Notes: generated by a model from the sequence alone, not told the origin. Positions 37,711 through 47,348 are shown, counted from the first letter of the stretch. The stretch is 64,000 bases of DNA from Pseudarthrobacter siccitolerans (GCF_030823375.1 NZ_JAUSXB010000001.1:62001-126000), one strand, 5' to 3'. Made by a program: numbers and translations.

Positions 37711-38157
37711 TCAGACCCGGCTGGTTTCCTGGGCAGCTGCGGCCTCGGATGCGGCGGCGGGAAGGTGTCCCCGCTTGCCGGCCCAGCGCTCGAACCAGAG
37801 CGTGGCAAAGGGGAAGACGGCGGAAATTCCGGCGAAGACCGCCACCACGAAGGGCCAGCGCTGGAGCCGCCAGAGCGCCAGCACTGTGATTCCGTAGCCA
37901 ACGAACAAAGCTCCGTGGACGGGCCCGGCCACCTGGACGCCAATTTCCGTGGTGCCCGCAATCCACTTGAAATACATGCCGGCCAGGAGCGCCGCCCAGC
38001 TGAAGGCTTCAGCGACGGCGAGAATCCGGAAGGCCCGGAGCACCAGGGCTTTAACGGCGCCCACGGGCTGGACGGGGGTTGGATTGTCCTCGCCCGTCCG
38101 GTCCCCGTTGACTTGATGAACGTCCGTCTGGTCCTGCGTCAGGTTGTTGTGGTTCAC
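37711..38157 (-). CDS. DUF3817 membrane protein
   Basis: 148 aa from GTG 38157, preceded by AGGAGG at 10 nt. A hydrophilic N-terminal third is followed by three hydrophobic segments: FRILAVAEAFSWAALLAGMY, a stretch with VHGALFVGYGITVLALW, and PFVVAVFAGISAVFPFATLWF. The GPVHGALFV motif is typical of DUF3817. Function unknown. Transcribed away from DUF4191, with a terminator between them. Confidence 0.82.
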   Translation of the reverse strand: MNHNNLTQDQTDVHQVNGDRTGEDNPTPVQPVGAVKALVLRAFRILAVAEAFSWAALLAGMYFKWIAGTTEIGVQVAGPVHGALFVGYGITVLALWRLQRWPFVVAVFAGISAVFPFATLWFERWAGKRGHLPAAASEAAAAQETSRV

Positions 38158-38190
38158 GCTGTCCTGTCCTCCTGGCGGTGTTGGTGCACT

Positions 38191-38229
38191 AAAAAGCCCC
38201 GGTACCGGCAGGTAGCCGGATACCGGGGC
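38191..38229 (-). terminator. Terminator after the DUF4191 gene
   Basis: Inverted repeat 38196-38208 with 38216-38229 (one bulge), followed on the minus strand by TTTTT (38195-38191). A classic intrinsic terminator. Confidence 0.85.
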
Positions 38230-38236
38230 GCTTGGC

Positions 38237-38989
38237 CTAGCGTCCGCGGTTGGGGCGGGCTTTGTAGGGGTCGATGCCTTTGGGAATGGGGAGCCGGTTG
38301 CCCAGCGAAGCGATCCGCTTGGACACGGCATTGACCTCGAGCTTGGTCAGTTCGTTCTTCAGCTTGCCCATCTTCTTGGCCACCTGGCTGATGGGCACCT
38401 GGCCCTCGCCGCGCCCGCTTTCAATCACGTGGACGGTGACGTTGGGCAGGATACGTGCGAGCCGCTTGCGTTCTGCGTCCAGCAGCGGCTTGACGCGGTG
38501 GCTGGGTCCTTCGCTGACAAGCACGATGCCGGGACGGCCGATGGCGCGGAATACGGCGTCCTGCGTGCGGGGGTTGACGGCAACGGGCTGTTCCTCGGTG
38601 ACCCAGCCCCGGCGGAGCGTCCCCAAGGCAGCGCCGGAGGCGCCCGGCTGGTTTTCGATCTGGGCGAAGGCGGCGCGCTCGGCACGGCGCGACAGGATCA
38701 GCGTGGCACCCAGCAGGCCCAGCGGGATGCCGATGATCAGGCCAGTGATCCAGTTCTCCAGCCAGAATCCCACCAGGAAGCTGACAGCCACGACACCGAG
38801 GAAGACCAGCAGCATCAGCCATGGGACCATGGGGTCATGACGGCGGGTCATGTTAAAGACTTCGCCGATCTGCTTGAGCCGGTTGGGCTTCTTGACCTTC
38901 GCTTCTTTCGGCTTGCGGGAGAAGATGCCACGCTTCGGCTCGCCGGAGGCAGCCGGAGTGGAGTTGCTGGAATCAGGGGATTTCGCCAT
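38237..38989 (-). CDS. DUF4191 membrane protein
   Basis: 250 aa. A Lys-rich cytoplasmic N-terminus (GIFSRKPKEAKVKKPNRLKQ) is followed by two adjacent membrane helices (about residues 55-75 and 80-98) and a cytoplasmic domain of about 150 residues containing RRGWVTEEQPVAVNPRTQD and GRPGIVLVSEGPSHRVKPLL. Matches the actinobacterial DUF4191 family (M. tuberculosis Rv2219 type), always found near lipA and glnA1. Function unknown. TAGAAT lies 9 nt before the ATG, with GAGG between. Confidence 0.88.
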   Translation of the reverse strand: MAKSPDSSNSTPAASGEPKRGIFSRKPKEAKVKKPNRLKQIGEVFNMTRRHDPMVPWLMLLVFLGVVAVSFLVGFWLENWITGLIIGIPLGLLGATLILSRRAERAAFAQIENQPGASGAALGTLRRGWVTEEQPVAVNPRTQDAVFRAIGRPGIVLVSEGPSHRVKPLLDAERKRLARILPNVTVHVIESGRGEGQVPISQVAKKMGKLKNELTKLEVNAVSKRIASLGNRLPIPKGIDPYKARPNRGR

Positions 38990-39016
38990 AGTGCCTCAAT
39001 TCTACGTGACCAAAGC

Positions 39017-39056
39017 CGAAGGGCCGGCACCGGAGTTCTCCGGTACCGGCCCTTCG
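39017..39056 (-). terminator. Long hairpin after lipA
   Basis: 19-bp arms with one mismatch (39017-39035 and 39038-39056), starting about 35 bases after the lipA stop and ending before the DUF4191 gene. Only a short T-run follows on the minus strand. Confidence 0.65.
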
Positions 39057-39090
39057 GGGGACAGCCTTTTTGGCGTCAGGGGTGTTTGCG

Positions 39091-40098
39091 TCAGGAATGA
39101 GCGGCGAGCAGTGAGCTGGCTTCCTGGCGGGTGCTGCCGGAGGACTCGATGTGGGCGAGTTCGGCGGGGATCTCCCAGCCTTTCTTCCGCATGGCGGTGG
39201 CCCAGAGCCGGCCGGCGCGGTAGGAGGAACGGACCAGCGGGCCGGACATCACCCCGAGGAAGCCGATCTCGTCCGCTTCCTGCTGCAGGTCCACGAATTC
39301 CTGCGGCTTGACCCACCGGTCCACCGGCAGGTGCCGTTCACTCGGGCGCAGGTACTGGGTGATGGTGATCAGGTCGCACCCGGCCTCGTGCAGGTCTTTG
39401 AGCGCCTCGGAGATCTCTTCGCGGGTTTCGCCCATGCCCAGGATCAGGTTGGACTTGGTCACCATGCCCAGGTTCCGGCCCTGCGTGATTACATCAAGGG
39501 ACCGTTCGTAGCGGAACGCCGGCCGGATCCGCTTGAAAATCCTCGGCACCGTCTCCACGTTGTGGGCGAACACCTCGGGCTTGGAATCGCAGATCGCGGC
39601 GATGTGTTCGGGTTTGCCGGAGAAGTCCGGGATCAGCAGCTCCACCCCGGTGCCGGGGTTCAGTTCGTGGATCTTGCGGACCGTCTCTGCGTACAGCCAC
39701 ACACCCTCGTCCTCGAGGTCGTCCCTGGCCACGCCGGTGACGGTGGCGTAGCGCAGCTGCATGGCCTGCACGGACCTGGCCACCTTGGTGGGTTCGAACC
39801 GGTCCACCGGGGAGGGTTTGCCGGTATCGATCTGGCAGAAATCACAGCGCCGGGTGCATTCGGACCCGCCGATCAGGAAGGTGGCTTCCTTGTCCTCCCA
39901 GCATTCAAAGATGTTGGGGCAGCCGGCCTCCTCACACACGGTGTGCAGGCCTTCCTTCTTCACCAGGTTCTTCAACCCGACGAATTCGGGGCCCATCTGG
40001 ACCTTGGCCTTGATCCAGTCCGGCTTGCGCTCCACCGGGACAGCCGAGTTGCGCTGTTCAACGCGCAAAAGCTTCCGGCCTTCAGGTGCCAATGTCAC
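39091..40098 (-). CDS. lipA: LipA, lipoyl synthase
   Basis: Radical SAM enzyme inserting two sulfurs into octanoyl groups to make lipoyl cofactor. 335 aa. The auxiliary Fe-S cluster motif is [12 protein letters not shown] (C55, C60, C66) and the SAM cluster motif CTRRCDFC (C81, C85, C88); GLVTK-like [14 protein letters not shown] and the C-terminal RSSYRAG are also present. GTG start overlaps the lipB stop by 4 bp (GTGA), so translation is coupled. Its clients include the E2 protein at 48.5-50.3 kb. Confidence 0.97.
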   Translation of the reverse strand: MTLAPEGRKLLRVEQRNSAVPVERKPDWIKAKVQMGPEFVGLKNLVKKEGLHTVCEEAGCPNIFECWEDKEATFLIGGSECTRRCDFCQIDTGKPSPVDRFEPTKVARSVQAMQLRYATVTGVARDDLEDEGVWLYAETVRKIHELNPGTGVELLIPDFSGKPEHIAAICDSKPEVFAHNVETVPRIFKRIRPAFRYERSLDVITQGRNLGMVTKSNLILGMGETREEISEALKDLHEAGCDLITITQYLRPSERHLPVDRWVKPQEFVDLQQEADEIGFLGVMSGPLVRSSYRAGRLWATAMRKKGWEIPAELAHIESSGSTRQEASSLLAAHS

Positions 40099-40763
40099 AG
40101 TAGAGCTCCTTCGGGGGTAGCGACCAGGGCGTCTTCATTCTTGCGCAGTTCTTCGGTGATCCGGGAAACGAGGTCCGCCGGGGCAACGTCATAACCGGTT
40201 TCCTGGGCGATGGTGGTCACGCCGGCATCTGTGATGCCGCAGGCGATGATCTGGGAATAAGGGGAGAGATCGTTGTTGCAGTTGATGGCAAAGCCGTGCA
40301 TGGTGACACCCTCGTGCACCCGGATGCCGATGGCAGCGATCTTCCTGTCCGGGCCTTTTTCGTCCGCCGTGAGCCATACTCCGGCACGGCCTTTGATCCG
40401 GACGGCCTGGATGCCGTAGTCGGCGAGGACGGTGATGATCACGGATTCGAGGCGTTCCACATAGTCCCGGATGCCCGCGCGGTTCTTCAGCTTGATGATG
40501 GGGTACCCCACCAGCTGGCCCGGGCCGTGCCAGGTGAGCTTGCCGCCGCGGTCCACTGGGACCACGGGAGTGCCGTCGAAAGGCCGTTCGTGGTCCTCGG
40601 TCCGTTTACCGGCCGTGTAGACAGGGGCGTGTTCCAGGAGAAGGACAGTGCTTGGCGCCTTGTCGGCGACGACGTTGTCATGGAGTTCGCTCTGAATGGC
40701 CCAACCGCGGGTGTAGTCCACAAAGTCCGGAGCAAGACCCAGCTGTGAAAACTCAAGAGTCAT
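40095..40763 (-). CDS. lipB: LipB, octanoyl-ACP:protein octanoyltransferase
   Basis: Moves octanoate from acyl carrier protein to lipoyl domains, before LipA. ATG 40763 gives 222 aa. Motifs: [46 protein letters not shown] (catalytic Lys) and [14 protein letters not shown] (catalytic Cys). First gene of lipB-lipA. A TAAGCT box 7 nt upstream suggests a leaderless start. Confidence 0.96.
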   Translation of the reverse strand: MTLEFSQLGLAPDFVDYTRGWAIQSELHDNVVADKAPSTVLLLEHAPVYTAGKRTEDHERPFDGTPVVPVDRGGKLTWHGPGQLVGYPIIKLKNRAGIRDYVERLESVIITVLADYGIQAVRIKGRAGVWLTADEKGPDRKIAAIGIRVHEGVTMHGFAINCNNDLSPYSQIIACGITDAGVTTIAQETGYDVAPADLVSRITEELRKNEDALVATPEGALL

Positions 40764-40770
40764 GGCATCC

Positions 40771-40776
40771 AGCTTA
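40771..40776 (-). promoter_or_regulatory. Candidate leaderless -10 of lipB
   Basis: On the minus strand TAAGCT ends 7 nt before the lipB ATG; no clear ribosome binding site. Confidence 0.4.
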
Positions 40777-40927
40777 GACCTTGGGCGGCTGCACACCCGG
40801 TTTAGTGCTGAAGCTCACCCCGGGCTGTGAGCCAGCCCCTTGAGCCGCGGAAACTCCTGGGGCGGGCCGGGACCAGTGCCTGTGGATAACTTCTGCACGC
40901 TGTTGCGGATTCGGCTAGACATAGGTC

Positions 40928-42757
40928 ATGGAAGAATTGCAGCGCCCAAGGGTCCCCGGCTACGCCGTGGGGCGGTTGCTCGGCCAGGGGGGCAGCTCCT
41001 CGGTCTGGCTGGTCAAGGAGGAACGGACCGGCCGGGAGTTTGCCCTGAAGTGCTTCCGCCGGGCCGCGCGGAGGGCAGCACGCGGGGAAGCAATGACGGA
41101 AGAGGGCATCCGCCGCGAGATCCGCATCTTGTCCGTCCTGGACCATCCCCACCTCATCAAGGCCCAAAGCGCCGTGACCCTGGAAGACGGGGCTGACGGT
41201 AACACCGCCCTGCTCATGGACTACGCGCCCGCCGGTTCGCTCGGTGACCTGGTGGCGGCCAGGGGCAGGCTCAGCGTCGGTGAGACAGTGACAGTATTGA
41301 CTCCCGTCGCCCAGGTGCTCGGATACCTGCACAGCAAGGGGTTCACACATGCTGATGTCTCGCCGGGCAACGTCCTGTTTACCTTTCAGGGGAAGCCGAT
41401 GCTGTCCGACGTCGGCATCGCTCGGATGCTTGGCGATCCTGCTTCCGCCCCGGGGCGGGGCACACCCGGTTTTATGGACCCGGCGCCGGTGGACGCCGTC
41501 CGGGCTGGCCTTCAACCCGAATGCGACGTCTATTCAGCGGCCGCCCTGGGCTGGTTCTGCCTCACCGGGACACCGCCGGAACGATCGGCGGACCGTCCGC
41601 CGCTGACCCTCCTGATTCCCGAGGTCCCCCGGGAGCTCGCCGCTGCCTTGGAGTCCGGGCTCAACGAAGACCGGCGGCTCCGGCCGACGGCAGCAGCCCT
41701 GGGGACGGCCGTATACCGGAGCGCATCACCGTTGCCCCTTGACCTCGCGCCCGCGGTCCACCACACGGTCCTCCCTGAGCTGGTGACGCGCCTGCACGCG
41801 GCCGCACCGCCCAGCGGGCTCCGCGAAAGGCTCGATGGCCTGCACAGGCGCCTGACGACGTCGAAATGGTCCGGCTTGTTCGCCGGCCCGCTGACGGAGC
41901 GATTCCCGACGTCGAACCGCGGCTTGCCCGCAGCGGACGGCGCTGCGGCGGACGACGATTCGATGGACCAGGCCAAGGGGGAGCGGGCATCGGCGAATCA
42001 GGCCCCGCCGGAACGAGCTATGGGGGAACAGGCCAAGGAGGACGACGCCATGGCGGACCGGCCCACGGAAGACAGGCCCATGGCGGACCGGGCCATGGGG
42101 GACCGGGCCGCGGGGGACCAGCGGAAGGGCCGGCACAGCCAGCGGGAACGCGGCGGGCCGGTGCGGCGTCGGGCTTCTGCCGCCGCGGCCATCGCCATAG
42201 CCGCCGCTGCAGCCGCCTGCTGGCTCTCCGGAGCGGTAGTTACAGCGGCAGGACCCGGTTTCCCGCCCGCCAGCCAAAGTCCCGGAACCGGAGCTGCCGG
42301 CGCGGAACCGCATCCTGTAGAGGAACGACAGCAACCAGATCCGGCCGATGCCGCACGGCAGCAGGCAGGATCACCTGATCCCGGCGTGGCCCTCCAGGGC
42401 CTGTCAACACTGAGGTCACTGGCTTTCAGTTCAGGGCGGCTGGAACTGCTGGAAGAGGTGAACCATCCCGGGTCCGGTGCGGCGGCCGCAGACCAGCAAA
42501 TCCGTGAGCGCTTGAAGTTATCGGGTCACACCCTGGCCGGATTTTCCAGCACCCTGTCGCACCTGGCAGCGGAGGAGGGTGGAACAGCAGCCCGCACCGT
42601 GGTTGCGGTGACGTCCTCCTCATCCGCCTACGAGGAGAAGGACGCCCGGGGTGCTGTGGTTGCAACGGGCAACGCCGGCGCGGAACAGCGGCTCCGGGTG
42701 GTCCTCGTGTCAGTTGACGGCAAGTGGCTGGTCAGCGAAATCCTTCCCGGCGCTTGA
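40928..42757 (+). CDS. Atypical membrane Ser/Thr protein kinase
   Basis: 609 aa. Kinase domain about residues 10-270: GQGGSSSVWLV glycine loop, ATP Lys K41 (FALKC), catalytic loop HADVSPGNVLF (H141, D143, N148), where HRDLKPxN is usual, and DVG (161-163) in place of DFG. The three catalytic residues are kept. Residues 346-397 are a low-complexity linker of repeated MADR/MGDR-like units. One membrane helix (about 415-440) leads to an external domain of about 165 residues without PASTA or other known repeats. Divergent from lipB; targets unknown. Confidence 0.85.
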   Translation: MEELQRPRVPGYAVGRLLGQGGSSSVWLVKEERTGREFALKCFRRAARRAARGEAMTEEGIRREIRILSVLDHPHLIKAQSAVTLEDGADGNTALLMDYAPAGSLGDLVAARGRLSVGETVTVLTPVAQVLGYLHSKGFTHADVSPGNVLFTFQGKPMLSDVGIARMLGDPASAPGRGTPGFMDPAPVDAVRAGLQPECDVYSAAALGWFCLTGTPPERSADRPPLTLLIPEVPRELAAALESGLNEDRRLRPTAAALGTAVYRSASPLPLDLAPAVHHTVLPELVTRLHAAAPPSGLRERLDGLHRRLTTSKWSGLFAGPLTERFPTSNRGLPAADGAAADDDSMDQAKGERASANQAPPERAMGEQAKEDDAMADRPTEDRPMADRAMGDRAAGDQRKGRHSQRERGGPVRRRASAAAAIAIAAAAAACWLSGAVVTAAGPGFPPASQSPGTGAAGAEPHPVEERQQPDPADAARQQAGSPDPGVALQGLSTLRSLAFSSGRLELLEEVNHPGSGAAAADQQIRERLKLSGHTLAGFSSTLSHLAAEEGGTAARTVVAVTSSSSAYEEKDARGAVVATGNAGAEQRLRVVLVSVDGKWLVSEILPGA

Positions 42758-42787
42758 CCTGTCCGGTGGCCCCGGACCGGGTGCCCC

Positions 42788-43690
42788 CTACTCCTTGCCA
42801 ACCACCCACTGCACGGCTTGCTCCAGTGTTGGATGCTGCCAGGTGAATCCCGCAGACGACAGCCGGTCGGGTTCCATCCGCTGGCTGGCGAGCAGCAACT
42901 CGTCGGCCAGGTTACGCATGGCAAGCCGCAGCACCGGGGCCGGGACCCGCAGGGCGGCGGGCCGGTGCAGGGCACGGGCCAAGGCGGCCACAAGGGTGTT
43001 GACGTCGGCCTCCTCCGGCGCACAAAGGTTGACCGGCCCGCTCAGATCTGACTGCAGCAGGAACAGGAAGGCCGCCGAAACATCCGGCAGGGTGACCCAG
43101 GGCCAAAATTGACGGCCGTTCCCCAAAGGCCCGCCCACACCCAGCCGTATCAGGGGGAGCAGCCTGCCCAGGGCCCCGCCGGAACGGCTGAGGACCACGG
43201 CTGTCCGCGGATTCACCACCCGCACGCCCGGGGGAGCGGTGGCGGAAGCCGCCTCCCACTCACCACAAATCCGCGCCAGCGTTCCGGTTCCTTGCGGCGC
43301 ATTTTCCCGAAGCACTGTGTTTCCGGCATCGCCGTAGTAGTTGGCGCCGGATTGGCTGACAAATACTTGTGGCGGGGAATCCAGCTGGCCCATTGCCTGG
43401 GTGAGGGTCCGTGTGGCGTCGAGGCGCGACTTGAGAAGCTCCTCAACCCGCCCGCGCGTCCATGGCCTGTCCCCGATGCCGGCGCCGGAAAGATTAACAA
43501 CGGCGTCGGCTCCGGCCAATGCCCTCGGGTCCAGTTCCCCGGCGGCGGGGTTCCAGCGGACTTCCGCCGCTGAGGAGGGCTCGCGCCTGACGAGGGAAAC
43601 GACCTGATGTCCGGCATCGCGGAAAGTTGCGGACATGTGGGTTCCGATCAGCCCGGAGGCCCCGGCGATGACTATGCGCATGGGGTCCAT
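42788..43690 (-). CDS. TIGR01777-family NAD(P)-dependent epimerase/dehydratase (SDR39U1-like)
   Basis: About 300 aa. N-terminal Rossmann fold with IVIAGASGLIGTHM, then AVVNLSGAGIGDRPW (family hallmark), SQSGANYYGD (Ser/Tyr region of the SDR active site), NPRTAVVLSRSGGAL and VTLPDVSAAF. The C-terminal DUF1731 segment contains RVPAPVLRLAMRN. Substrate unknown. Possible starts are GTG 43693, ATG 43690 and ATG 43681; none has a clear ribosome site. Known to sit between lipB and the E2 gene in related genomes. Confidence 0.9.
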   Translation of the reverse strand: MDPMRIVIAGASGLIGTHMSATFRDAGHQVVSLVRREPSSAAEVRWNPAAGELDPRALAGADAVVNLSGAGIGDRPWTRGRVEELLKSRLDATRTLTQAMGQLDSPPQVFVSQSGANYYGDAGNTVLRENAPQGTGTLARICGEWEAASATAPPGVRVVNPRTAVVLSRSGGALGRLLPLIRLGVGGPLGNGRQFWPWVTLPDVSAAFLFLLQSDLSGPVNLCAPEEADVNTLVAALARALHRPAALRVPAPVLRLAMRNLADELLLASQRMEPDRLSSAGFTWQHPTLEQAVQWVVGKE

Positions 43691-43745
43691 CACACCACGG
43701 CTGCCGCGGCGCAGGAACCTCCGGCAGGGCCGCCCGGGGGTTGAC

Positions 43746-43751
43746 TATGAT
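43746..43751 (+). promoter_or_regulatory. Leaderless -10 of the tricorn-like gene
   Basis: TATGAT ends 6 nt before the ATG at 43758; no ribosome binding site. Confidence 0.6.
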
Positions 43752-43757
43752 CGAACG

Positions 43758-46700
43758 ATGACCTCTTCGAGCTACTTCCGTTACCCGCACCTGCACGGCG
43801 ATCTGGTCACCTTCGTGGCCGAGGACGACGTGTGGATTGCGCCCCTGGGCGGCGGCCGCGCCTGGCGTGTCTCCTCGCTCCAGCTGCCTGCCCGCAACCC
43901 CCGCTTCACCCCCGACGGACAGAGGCTCGTGTGGACGGTGGTCCAGGGAACGGCGCCGGAGGTGGTGTCCGCGGCAGTGGACGGCGGCGATTACCGGCAG
44001 CTCACGTACTTTGGCCACAGCACCACCAGGGTCAAAGGCTTCACGGCCAACGGCTCGGTAGTGGTCACCAGCGCCTTCCGCCAGGCCGAAAGCCGGCACA
44101 CGCACGCCTACAGCGTCCCCCTCGACGGCGGCTGGGCGGAAGAACTGCCATTTGGCCCGGTTGAGTCGGTGGCCTTCGGCCCCGAGGTGGGCGACGAGCG
44201 GCCCGTCGTGGTCGGCAGTGTCCTGTCCCGCGAGCCCGCCTGGTGGAAGCGCTACCGCGGCGGCACCGCAGGAAAGCTCTGGATTGATAACGACGGCAAC
44301 GGTGAGTTTGAGCGCCTGCTGCCGGACCTCGATGGCAACCTCGCCGATCCCCTGTGGGTGGACGGCCGCATCGCGTTCCTGTCGGACCACGAGGGCTACG
44401 GCAACCTCTATTCAGTGCTGCCGAACGGAAAGGACCTGCAGCGCCACACGGACCATGAGGATTTCTATGTCCGCCACGCCAGCACCGACGGGAAGCGGAT
44501 CGTTTTCGAGTCCGCCGGCGAACTGTGGATGGTTCCCGGGCTCGGGTCCGAGGCCGTGCGGCTGGACATCACCCTGGGCTCTGCTTCGCAGTCGAGGCGG
44601 TCGGCCCTGCTTAACACAGTCAAACACCTCGCCGAGGTAGCCCCGGACGTAGCCGGCTCGGCCAGCGCGGTGGAGGCCCACGGCACCATCTCCTGGCTCC
44701 GGCACAAGGACGGGCCCGCCCGAATCATCGAAGCAACACCGGGAGTCCGTGCACGCCTGCCCAGGCCGCTGAAGGGCGGGCGGCTGGCCTACGTCGCCGA
44801 TCATGACGGCGTCGAAGCGCTGTTCATCAAGAATGTCGCCGCGCCTGTCCCCGGCACTGGAGCCCCCGCCGCCGCAGGCGCTGCCACAACCGCAGGGCGT
44901 CCGGACGCTGCAGCAGCTGCCCCCGTACCCGGCCGGGACGAGGACCAAGTGCCCTTGCCGCAGCCTGTCCCGGCTGCCGGCGCTGCAGTCCTGGGAGCGG
45001 GCACCTCGATGCCAGCGCCCAGGGATGACCAGCAGGCGGACGTCGCCCCGGAGGGTGGCAACTTGGTTGCCGGGGCAAACGCCGCGATAACGGGGCAGGC
45101 AGGGGAAAACTCGCAGGCCGAAGTGCTGCGCGTCGGCTTTCCCCATCCCACCCGGACCAGCTCGCTGGAGGCAAGCCCGGACGGTGAGTGGCTCGCGCTG
45201 GGCACATCGTTCGGCGAGGTGTACGCGGTCAACACCCGGAGCGGGGAACTGACGCTGGTGGCCAGCATCGGCGAAGGCACCGTTTCTGACCTCGCCTGGT
45301 CCGGGGACTCGCGGTGGCTGGTATGGTCCGAGCCGGTCACCTCCTTCGGGTCTCGCAGCCGGCTCCGCCTCGCAAAGGTGGCGGATCCCGGCGCGGTCCC
45401 GGTGGACGTCACGGATGGCCGGTTCCGGGACACGTCTCCGGCCTTCACTCCGGACGGAAAGTTCCTGTCGTTCCTGTCGAACCGCAGCTTCGACCCCGTC
45501 TATGACGGGCACTCCTTCGACCTCTCCTTCCCCAGCCCCATCAAGCCCTACCTCGTGGCACTGGCTGCCGACACGCCGTCGCCCTTTGGTCCGTCGGTGG
45601 ACCCGGATGCAAGGGAGGAGACCGCGGCTGAAGTGGAGCCGACCCAGGATGATGCGGCCGCTCCGGAGGTCACTGTGGATCCGGAAGGCCTCGCCCACCG
45701 GGTCATCGGGGTCCCCGTGCCCCAAGGCAACTACACATCCCTGAAGGCCGCCGACGGTGCCTTGCTGTGGCTCGACTGGGCCCTCGCCGGCGTGACCGGT
45801 GACGGCAAAGCCAGCCAGGACGAGAAGGACGAACGGCCCAGCCTGTCGCGTTTCGACCTGGTCCGCCGCAAGCAGACCACCTTGGTGGAGGCGGTGGACA
45901 GCTTCCGGCTCTCCGGCGACCGCAGCAAAGTGGTGCTGGTATCCGACAAGAAGGTCACCGTTGTCCCCGCCGACAAAAAGGTGGACGAGGAATCGGGCGA
46001 TCTGGTCAAGGTGGACCTGGGCCGCATCAGAGTGATGATGGAGCCGCTCCGTGTCTGGGGCCAGGCATTCGATGAAGCATGGCGCCTGCAGCGCGACTTC
46101 TTCTGGGCCGAAGACATGGCCGGGCAGGACTGGGAGTCGGTTCACAAGCGCTACCGTCCGCTCGTGGACCGCCTGGGCTCGCACGACGACCTGGTGGACC
46201 TCCTCTGGGAGCTGCACGGCGAACTGGGCACCTCCCACGCCTACGTCCGCCCGGCTGCCGTCACCGAAAACGGCAGCCACGGCCAGGGCAGGCTCGGCGC
46301 GGACCTTTCACTCACCGCCGCCGGTTGGGAAATCACCCGCATCCTTGCCGGCGAGTCCTCGGACCCGCTGGCAACGTCTCCGCTGACAAGGCCCGGCGTG
46401 GGCGCCAGGGCCGGTGACATCCTGCTTGCCATCGACGGCGTTCCGCTGTCCGGGTCGGTCACGCCGGCCATGCAGCTGGTGGGAGCCGCCGGCCGTGCCG
46501 TGGAACTGACGCTGCTCAACGGCGCCGCGCACGGCGAACGGGCCGGCAGGCAGCGGCGGGTCGCCGTCGTTCCGGTGAAGGATGAGGAGCGCCTGCGGTA
46601 CCAGGAATGGGTGGCCTCGAACCGGCGGACGGTGCGTGAGGCGTCCGGCGGCACGTTCGGGTACCTGCACATCCCGGACATGATGGCCAACGGCTGGGCG

Positions 46701-47294
46701 CAGCTCCACCGCGACCTCGATACGGAAACGGCGCTGGACGGCCTCATTGTGGACGTACGGCGCAACCGCGGCGGGCACACCTCCCAGCTGGTGGCCGAGC
46801 TGATCGGCCGCAAGGTCACCGGCTGGAGCATGCCGCGGGGCGAAAAGCCGCGGACCTATCCGCACCACGCCCCGCGCGGGCCGGTCATTATCCTCGCCGA
46901 CGAGTTTGCCGGTTCCGACGGTGACATCATCACCCAGGTGTCCAAGCTGCGCGGCATCGGACCGGTGATCGGAACGCGCACCTGGGGCGGTGTGGTGGGC
47001 ATTGACAACAGGTTCTCCCTGGCCGACGGCACGGGCGTCACGCAGCCGCGGTACGCGAACTGGTTCGGCGGCGGCGTTGGCTGGAGCGTCGAGAACTACG
47101 GCGTGGACCCGGACATTGAAGTGGCCTACCCGCCGCACGCCTACGCCGCGGGGCGGGATCCGCAACTTGAATACGGCATTGGTGCGCTGAAGGAGATGGT
47201 GCAGGAGCTTCCCACTGACCGGCCGCCGGCCCGTGAGGGGTACCGCCGGCTCCGCCCGGCACCGTTGCCGGCGCGCCAGCGGACCGACGCGTAG
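43758..47294 (+). CDS. Tricorn-like protease (S41 family)
   Basis: 1178 aa giant cytosolic peptidase expected to cut oligopeptides, feeding aminopeptidases such as PepA. N-terminal beta-propeller repeats (YPHLHGDLVTFVAEDDVW; IAFLSDHEGYGNLYSV) are interrupted by an Ala/Pro-rich insert (about residues 364-455) before the second propeller. Next come the C1 helical domain, LGTSHAYVRP (H827), a PDZ domain (about 860-950) and the S41 core with nucleophile Ser in AGSDGDII (S1053). ATG 43758 is chosen because the TATGAT box fits. No signal peptide. Confidence 0.93.
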   Translation: MTSSSYFRYPHLHGDLVTFVAEDDVWIAPLGGGRAWRVSSLQLPARNPRFTPDGQRLVWTVVQGTAPEVVSAAVDGGDYRQLTYFGHSTTRVKGFTANGSVVVTSAFRQAESRHTHAYSVPLDGGWAEELPFGPVESVAFGPEVGDERPVVVGSVLSREPAWWKRYRGGTAGKLWIDNDGNGEFERLLPDLDGNLADPLWVDGRIAFLSDHEGYGNLYSVLPNGKDLQRHTDHEDFYVRHASTDGKRIVFESAGELWMVPGLGSEAVRLDITLGSASQSRRSALLNTVKHLAEVAPDVAGSASAVEAHGTISWLRHKDGPARIIEATPGVRARLPRPLKGGRLAYVADHDGVEALFIKNVAAPVPGTGAPAAAGAATTAGRPDAAAAAPVPGRDEDQVPLPQPVPAAGAAVLGAGTSMPAPRDDQQADVAPEGGNLVAGANAAITGQAGENSQAEVLRVGFPHPTRTSSLEASPDGEWLALGTSFGEVYAVNTRSGELTLVASIGEGTVSDLAWSGDSRWLVWSEPVTSFGSRSRLRLAKVADPGAVPVDVTDGRFRDTSPAFTPDGKFLSFLSNRSFDPVYDGHSFDLSFPSPIKPYLVALAADTPSPFGPSVDPDAREETAAEVEPTQDDAAAPEVTVDPEGLAHRVIGVPVPQGNYTSLKAADGALLWLDWALAGVTGDGKASQDEKDERPSLSRFDLVRRKQTTLVEAVDSFRLSGDRSKVVLVSDKKVTVVPADKKVDEESGDLVKVDLGRIRVMMEPLRVWGQAFDEAWRLQRDFFWAEDMAGQDWESVHKRYRPLVDRLGSHDDLVDLLWELHGELGTSHAYVRPAAVTENGSHGQGRLGADLSLTAAGWEITRILAGESSDPLATSPLTRPGVGARAGDILLAIDGVPLSGSVTPAMQLVGAAGRAVELTLLNGAAHGERAGRQRRVAVVPVKDEERLRYQEWVASNRRTVREASGGTFGYLHIPDMMANGWAQLHRDLDTETALDGLIVDVRRNRGGHTSQLVAELIGRKVTGWSMPRGEKPRTYPHHAPRGPVIILADEFAGSDGDIITQVSKLRGIGPVIGTRTWGGVVGIDNRFSLADGTGVTQPRYANWFGGGVGWSVENYGVDPDIEVAYPPHAYAAGRDPQLEYGIGALKEMVQELPTDRPPAREGYRRLRPAPLPARQRTDA

Positions 47295-47302
47295 CCAAAC
47301 CA

Positions 47303-47348
47303 AAAAGGCCCTGCCTGACCGGAACATTCCGGTGAGGCAGGGCCTTTT
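47303..47348. terminator. Bidirectional terminator between tricorn and OsmC genes
   Basis: AAAAGGCCCTGCCT and its complement form a long hairpin (47303-47348) with T-runs on both sides, starting 9 bases after the tricorn stop. Confidence 0.85.

Noticed and set aside
43752..43766. Possible LexA (SOS) half-site TCGAAC at the tricorn start
   Set aside because: Only one half of the actinobacterial TCGAACnnnnGTTCGA dyad is present; the other arm does not match.
44412..46280. Long antisense open frame (about 620 codons) inside the tricorn-like gene
   Set aside because: High-GC codon bias leaves stop-free antisense frames. The product is low-complexity His/Arg/Gly-rich with no family motif, whereas the + strand frame has full tricorn motifs.
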